Assembly: GCA_025980765.1 (NCBI GenBank) | Contig: JAICXB010000035.1 | Coordinates: forward strand, 1 to 39,300 | From: Terriglobales bacterium | GTDB taxonomy: Bacteria; Acidobacteriota; Terriglobia; Terriglobales; Acidobacteriaceae | Direction: 5' to 3' | Length of the DNA: 39,300 bases | Shown: positions 35,422 to 39,300 of the stretch, in pieces | How positions within the stretch are numbered: the first letter of the stretch is position 1 | Layout of the letters: each line of letters starts with the position of its first letter | Notes under the pieces: generated by a model | Databases searched by the model: none | Seen by the model: only the letters and a program-made list of their open reading frames with translations | What the model was told of the DNA's origin: nothing | Translations under genes and position numbers: made by a program

Positions 35422-35745
35422 TTAGAACCGCGCAGCGAACGGCAGCAGTGCGATGTTGCGTGCCTGCTTGATGGCTTCGCTGAGGCGGCGTTGGTGCGGC
35501 GTGCACACTCCGGTCAGCCGGCGAGGAACGATCTTGCCCCGTTCGGCGACGAACCCGGAAAGCAGGCGCACGTCTTTGTAGTTGATGGAATCGATTTTCT
35601 CGACGCAAAACTTGCAAACTTTCTTGCGTCGAAAGAACTTGCGTCCGCCGCCCCCTTCGCGGGCTCCGCCGGAACGACTGTCGCGACGCGGACCTCGGTC
35701 CTGCCCGCCGCCTGAACTGCTGCTGGATGTTGCTGTGTCTGCCAT
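35422..35745 (-). CDS. rpsR: Ribosomal protein bS18
   Basis: 107 residues from the ATG at 35745 with AAAGGA upstream. The C-terminal 70 residues are standard bS18 ([20 protein letters not shown] then [11 protein letters not shown] and [16 protein letters not shown]). Three cysteines resemble the zinc-containing form. A Ser/Gly/Arg-rich N-terminal extension of about 35 residues is longer than usual. Confidence 0.95.
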   Translation of the reverse strand: MADTATSSSSSGGGQDRGPRRDSRSGGAREGGGGRKFFRRKKVCKFCVEKIDSINYKDVRLLSGFVAERGKIVPRRLTGVCTPHQRRLSEAIKQARNIALLPFAARF

Positions 35746-35758
35746 AAATCCTTTCAAT

Positions 35759-35918
35759 AGCTGCTAGCTACTAGCTACTGGCTGCTAGCCAAACCAAAGG
35801 CAACTTCAAAACCAAACTGCTTTACCGTGGATTTCACGGATAACCACGGATTGGTTTGATTCCAGATGTTGCTGTTGCTCTTGCTTTGCTAGCAGCTAGT
35901 AGCCAGCAGCTAGCAGCT
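35759..35918. repeat. 31-nt-arm CTAGC hairpin with CACGGATT core, between rpsF and rpsR
   Basis: Arms 35759-35789 and 35888-35918, again 31 nt each. The inside repeats that of the neighbouring hairpin: CAAACCAAAGGCAACTTCAA, CTGCTTTACC, then CACGGAT words at 35827-35858. The two elements flank rpsR like direct copies. Confidence 0.9.
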
Positions 35919-35923
35919 TGTGT

Positions 35924-36331
35924 TTACGCTGTTGCTGCGGGAGCGACAGCTTCTGGCGTGGGCGCCGGCGCGGGTTCCGCGGTGGAGCGCTTTACCTTGG
36001 TCGAGCGAAGCTGCTTGATTTTGTCGAGCCGCTTCTGCTCCTCGTCAATGCGCACGGTGAGGAACTTGATCACCGGCTCGGAGACGCGCAGCCGGCGTTC
36101 GACTTCGTGAATTGCTTTGCCATCGGCCTCGAGCGTGAGCAGGATGTAAAACCCATCGCTGAATCTGCGCACCAGGTATGCCAGCCTGCGCTTGCCCATC
36201 TTCTCGATGTTTTTTACGACTGCGCCTGCGTTGGTCGCGTGACTTTCCATGGTGGAAACCAGTTTGTCGATCTCCTCGTCCACCAGATCGGGCCGCACGA
36301 TAAACATGACTTCGTATGTACGTTGTTGCAT
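35924..36331 (-). CDS. rpsF: Ribosomal protein bS6
   Basis: 135 residues. MQQRTYEVMFIVRPDLVDEE, then MGKRRLAYLVRRFSDGFYIL and the C-terminal KVKRSTAEPAPAP tail. bS6 pairs with bS18 in the 30S platform. An ssb gene often found between rpsF and rpsR is absent. GAG at 36338-36340 area gives a modest ribosome site. Confidence 0.95.
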   Translation of the reverse strand: MQQRTYEVMFIVRPDLVDEEIDKLVSTMESHATNAGAVVKNIEKMGKRRLAYLVRRFSDGFYILLTLEADGKAIHEVERRLRVSEPVIKFLTVRIDEEQKRLDKIKQLRSTKVKRSTAEPAPAPTPEAVAPAATA

Positions 36332-36341
36332 GTGTTCTCCA

Positions 36342-36457
36342 AGCTATTAGCTGCTAGCTACTAGCCGCTAGCAAAAACTATTGTCTGTCTTCTACTTCCA
36401 TTCAATTTCGGTTTAGCACATCACCAGCTAGCAGCTAGAAGCTAGTAGCTAGCAGCC
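36342..36457. repeat. 31-nt-arm CTAGC hairpin between pth and rpsF
   Basis: Arms 36342-36372 and 36427-36457, 31 nt each, same words as the two neighbours, but the core is unrelated AT-rich sequence without CACGGATT. The right arm includes the last two codons and the TAG of pth, so the element defines the end of that protein. Confidence 0.9.
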
Positions 36458-37024
36458 AACTCGGCGATTAAAACGGTTCATCGCCGCGGCCACTCCGTCC
36501 TGCAAGATTGCTTCTACCGCGTCTGCAGCTCGATCCAGCACTTCGTCGATGGCCTCCAGCTGCGCCTTCTTGAACTGTGAAAGCACGTACTTCGCGCCGT
36601 CGCCCACCGGATGATCTGGCGCAATGCCCAGCCGCACCCGCGTGAAGTCTTCGCTGGCGAGCGCGCCAATGATCGATTCGACTCCGTTATGTCCGGCTGT
36701 CCCGCCTTTCGGTCGAACTCGAATGGCGCCCATCGGCAGATCCAGTTCGTCGTAGACCACAATCAAGTCGCTGACCGGATCGAGTTCCAAGTCTCGAACC
36801 AGCTTGCTTACCGAGAGCCCACTCAAGTTCATGAAGGTCTCAGGCTTTGCCAGCAGGACATCGATTCCCGCCAACTTCACCTTCGCTGTGAGCGCCTGAC
36901 ATCTTCGCCTTACGACTTCGACATTGCAGCGCTCGGCGATGCGATCGATGGTCAGAAAGCCGAGATTGTGCGGCGTGAACTGGTACTCGATGCCGGGATT
37001 GCCCAGACCGACAACCAGTTTCAC
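36449..37024 (-). CDS. pth: Peptidyl-tRNA hydrolase
   Basis: 191 residues. Catalytic region is intact: GLGNPG (N9), TPHNLGF (H19), KPETFMNLSG, YDELDLPMG (D92) and GTAGHNGV. It recycles tRNA from dropped-off peptidyl-tRNA. Its ATG overlaps the stop of rplY by 4 bp (ATGA), so translation is coupled. The final two residues and stop are supplied by the repeat at 36427-36457. Confidence 0.96.
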   Translation of the reverse strand: MKLVVGLGNPGIEYQFTPHNLGFLTIDRIAERCNVEVVRRRCQALTAKVKLAGIDVLLAKPETFMNLSGLSVSKLVRDLELDPVSDLIVVYDELDLPMGAIRVRPKGGTAGHNGVESIIGALASEDFTRVRLGIAPDHPVGDGAKYVLSQFKKAQLEAIDEVLDRAADAVEAILQDGVAAAMNRFNRRVGC

Positions 37025-37740
37025 TCTTTCTTCTTGCCCTCAGACTTCTTGCCGGTCTCCGCAGGCGCCGCAGCTTCCTCGGTCTCCTGCTTGCCCTTCT
37101 TGATGACTTCCGGCTCGGCGGGAGCGGCAGCCACTTCGGCGCCAGCTTCAGTCGGCGTCTCCGTGACTGTTTCTTTCACGGAAGTGATGTGCGCAACCGG
37201 CTGGTTTGCGTCCGTAACGAACTTTACCTTGCCGTCGTGCGGCAGATCGGAGACGCGCAACACCTGTCCAAAGACGAGATGGCTGATCTCGACGCTGATC
37301 TGATCGGGAATGTCGCCCGGCAGACACTCAATTTCGACTTCGCGCAGCATTTGCTCGAGAATGCCGCCCTGCGTCTTCACGCCTTCGGCAGTGCCCGTCA
37401 ACTCCACCGGAACGCTCACGCGTAGTGCCTGGTCCATGGCAATGCGCTTGAGATCGATGTGCATCAGCGTTCCCTTAATGGGCTCAAACTGCCAATCGAC
37501 GATCATCGCCTTGGTGCGCTCGTCGCCGACAGACAAGTCGAAGACGGTGTTGTGTCCGCTGTCGGAATGCAGGATGCGCGTGATCTGCTTGGGATCTACC
37601 GTAATCGGTATCGATTCCTTCTTCGCGCCGTAAACCACGGCAGGAACGCGTCCGCTGCGGCGCACGCGTCGGGCGGCGTTCTTAGTGCGCGCCTCGTCCG
37701 CCGGTCGCGCTTTTGCTTCTACTAATTCGGATGTTGGCAT
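37021..37740 (-). CDS. rplY: Ribosomal protein bL25, long CTC form
   Basis: 239 residues. The N-terminal 5S rRNA-binding domain has NAARRVRRSGRVPAVVYG and HNTVFDLSV; the C-terminal TL5/CTC domain has GTLMHIDLKRI, VPVELTGTAEGVK and LPHDG. A Glu/Ala/Lys-rich tail of about 45 residues follows. AAGGAA precedes the ATG. It lies between prs and pth, an arrangement common in bacteria. Confidence 0.95.
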   Translation of the reverse strand: MPTSELVEAKARPADEARTKNAARRVRRSGRVPAVVYGAKKESIPITVDPKQITRILHSDSGHNTVFDLSVGDERTKAMIVDWQFEPIKGTLMHIDLKRIAMDQALRVSVPVELTGTAEGVKTQGGILEQMLREVEIECLPGDIPDQISVEISHLVFGQVLRVSDLPHDGKVKFVTDANQPVAHITSVKETVTETPTEAGAEVAAAPAEPEVIKKGKQETEEAAAPAETGKKSEGKKKE

Positions 37741-37791
37741 ATGAATTTCCTTAAAACCTCAGCTAAATGAAAACTGCGCTTACTTCCGGAG

Positions 37792-37956
37792 ACATCATTC
37801 TGAACCAACTTCTTAGGCGAAGGGCCTCGCGGAATGTCTTTGTTCCACATCGGATCTGACCTCTTCGACCAAATCCGCGCCCAGGAGCCCAGACATCACA
37901 ATGGAACAGATGCATCTCAGGAGGTCCTTCGCGCAAATTCGCGCTCAGGATGACAC
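37792..37956. repeat. Inverted repeat of the GTCATCCTGA family, copy 3
   Basis: Left end ACATCATTCTGA (37792-37803) with GCGAAGGGCCTC further in; right side CAGGAGGTCCTTC, a small hairpin GCGCAAATTCGCGC and CTCAGGATGACAC (37944-37956). TTTGTTCCACAT and ATGGAACAGA form an inner pair. It occupies the prs-rplY gap. Confidence 0.7.
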
Positions 37957-37980
37957 TTTGAGCTGGTACTGCATTTCACC

Positions 37981-39033
37981 TCAGCTGAACAAACTGCTCA
38001 CCGACGTTTCTTCGTGAATGCTTTCGATCGCTCGCGCCAGCAGTCCGGCGATCGATTTCACGCGGATCTTCGGTTCCGCTTTGGCTTTATCGCTCAGCGG
38101 AATCGTGTCTGAGACGATCACCTGCTCCAGTCGCGAGCGGTGAATCCGTTCCACCGCATCTCCCGACAGCACCGCATGCGATGCGCAAGCTAAAACGCGG
38201 GCGGCGCCGGCGTCGAGCAAAGCGTCGGCAGTCTTCACCAGCGTTCCGGCCGTATCGATAATGTCGTCCAGAATGAGCGCGCTGCGTCCGCGGACGTCTC
38301 CAATCACGTGCATCACTTCGGTCACATTCATGTCCGTGCGCCTTTTGTCGACAATGGCCAGCGCCGCATCCATCTTCTTTGCGAAAAAACGCGCGCGCTC
38401 CACGCCGCCGGCATCGGGCGAAACCACCGTCAAATCGGGCAAATTCAGATCGCGTACTGCCGATACCAGCACCGGAGAAGCAAACAGATGGTCCACCGGA
38501 ATATTAAAAAATCCCTGTATTTGCGGCGCGTGCAGATCCACGACCAGCGCGCGATGCGCGCCCGCAGTGGTCAGCAGATCCGCCACCAGCTTCGCCGAAA
38601 CCGCCACGCGCGGCTTGTCTTTGCGGTCCTGACGCGCATATCCGTAGTACGGAATCACCGGCGTAATGCGCCGCGCCGAAGCCCGCTTCAGCGCGTCAAT
38701 CATCAACAGCAGCTCCATCAGGTGCTGATCAACGGGATAACACGTCGGCTGCACCACGAAAACGTCGGCTCCGCGCACATTTTCCAGCAACTGAAAATAA
38801 ACTTCGCCATCGGAAAAACGCTGTAAATGCGCCTGTCCGCGCGGCATATCGAGAAACTTGCAAATATCTTCCGCCAACTGCTCATTCGCCGACCCGCAGA
38901 AGATCTTGAAGCGATCGTTGTCGCGATGACGCTGCGGTTTGCGCTGCTCTTTCGGCCCAGGCGGCGTCTGCTGCGTTGCCGACTGGCCTTTTTGGGCCGG
39001 TTTCTCGATTGCGGTCGCTGCTGTGGTCGTCAT
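37981..39033 (-). CDS. prs: Ribose-phosphate pyrophosphokinase (PRPP synthetase)
   Basis: 350 residues. After a 40-residue Gln/Pro/Lys-rich extension, the normal enzyme starts at RFKIFCGSANEQLAEDIC. Visible motifs: SDGEVYFQLLENVRG, PYYGYARQDRKDKPR (ATP loop), VVDLHAPQIQGFF, VVSPDAGGVERAR and the PRPP loop LILDDIIDTAGTL. Makes PRPP from ribose 5-phosphate and ATP for nucleotides, His and Trp. GAGG eight bases upstream supports the ATG at 39033. No good alternative start is seen closer to the core. Confidence 0.95.
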   Translation of the reverse strand: MTTTAATAIEKPAQKGQSATQQTPPGPKEQRKPQRHRDNDRFKIFCGSANEQLAEDICKFLDMPRGQAHLQRFSDGEVYFQLLENVRGADVFVVQPTCYPVDQHLMELLLMIDALKRASARRITPVIPYYGYARQDRKDKPRVAVSAKLVADLLTTAGAHRALVVDLHAPQIQGFFNIPVDHLFASPVLVSAVRDLNLPDLTVVSPDAGGVERARFFAKKMDAALAIVDKRRTDMNVTEVMHVIGDVRGRSALILDDIIDTAGTLVKTADALLDAGAARVLACASHAVLSGDAVERIHRSRLEQVIVSDTIPLSDKAKAEPKIRVKSIAGLLARAIESIHEETSVSSLFS

Positions 39034-39084
39034 ATCTGTAGCCTCGCGAAAGCTGGTTTTCTTTCCCGACGACTGCTTGAAATT

Positions 39085-39156
39085 GCGCGATTTCGCGATC
39101 GGGTGATCGGGCGATTTGAAATCGCCAAATCACAAAATCACGAAATCGCCCGATTT
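39085..39156. repeat. Inverted repeat of the ATCGGGTGATT word family, copy 2
   Basis: Left arm about 39085-39117 (GCGATTTCGCGATCGGGTGA) and right arm 39119-39156 (AAATCACGAAATCGCCCGAT). It lies between tRNA-Gln and prs on the minus strand and could separate the tRNA from the mRNA. Same words as at 23392-23459. Confidence 0.75.
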
Positions 39157-39160
39157 CTTC

Positions 39161-39234
39161 TGGCTGGGCGGCTAGGATTCGAACCTAGACAAAGTGCTCC
39201 AAAGGCACTTGACCTACCATTAGTCGACCGCCCA
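39161..39234 (-). tRNA. tRNA-Gln (anticodon TTG)
   Basis: Read on the minus strand: acceptor stem TGGGCGG pairs with CCGCCCA, followed by G and an encoded CCA (39161-39163). The anticodon arm AGTGC-CTTTGGA-GCACT gives anticodon TTG (39200-39202). The T arm is CTAGG-TTCGAAT-CCTAG. 74 nt including CCA. Confidence 0.96.
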
Positions 39235-39300
39235 ACTACGTTGAAATTTGCGATTGGAAGAGCGAAATCAGCGTGTACGGCTAATTACCATTGTCTCCCA

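Overview
The window looks like a chromosomal segment of an acidobacterium (Terriglobia/Acidobacteriales-like). This is inferred from gene content and style: alternative complex III genes (actA, actB), an E. coli-type frdABCD operon, the tRNA-Gln / prs / bL25 / pth / bS6 / bS18 / bL9 run, small DUF3147 proteins, many stand-alone signalling proteins, and intergenic spaces packed with short-word palindromic repeats. No phage, IS element, integrase, transposase or CRISPR array was seen.

Layout. 1-3646 (minus): the 5' end of an alternative complex III operon, with actA complete and actB running off the left edge. 4102-6072 (plus): acetyl-CoA synthetase split by a single in-frame TAG. 6161-9402: a small coiled-coil protein, an ECF sigma factor, a lipid kinase, another small protein and a histone-H1-like acidic/basic protein. 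9520-13896 (minus): a LysM lytic transglycosylase lipoprotein and an orphan membrane histidine kinase. 14101-17602: hemB coupled to a secreted bicupin protein, a translationally coupled DUF3147 pair on the other strand, and an alpha/beta hydrolase. 18187-21541: frdABCD. 21612-24726: a TPR-like protein, dtd, pgsA, a small membrane protein and a Kdo hydroxylase-like oxygenase. 24730-25427: a VapBC-type toxin-antitoxin module with three phased operator palindromes. 25537-28064: a GAF/HD-GYP protein followed by a GAF/degenerate-kinase/receiver protein. 28395-32704: a MocR-type regulator lacking its PLP lysine, divergent from two paralogous secreted proteins, then NIPSNAP, PNPOx-like and alkyltransferase-like genes. 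32916-34718: a secreted amidase. 34801-39234 (minus): translation and nucleotide genes.

How the genes work together. The respiratory genes (alternative complex III, fumarate reductase-type complex) with acs and hemB suggest a flexible, largely respiratory metabolism using acetate. pgsA, the lipid kinase, the Kdo hydroxylase and the lytic transglycosylase serve a Gram-negative envelope. The HD-GYP protein, the orphan kinase, the pseudo-kinase and the ECF factor are signalling parts without obvious local partners.

The most unusual property is in the gaps. About ten different families of intergenic inverted or tandem word repeats occur at some eighteen places, often nested inside each other. 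They include three hairpins with arms of exactly 31 nt occupying the gaps of the pth-rpsF-rpsR-rplI run. The next strongest observations are the amber codon in acs, the lysine-less MocR, the histidine-less kinase-like protein and the triple TGTCNGACA operator of the toxin-antitoxin module.
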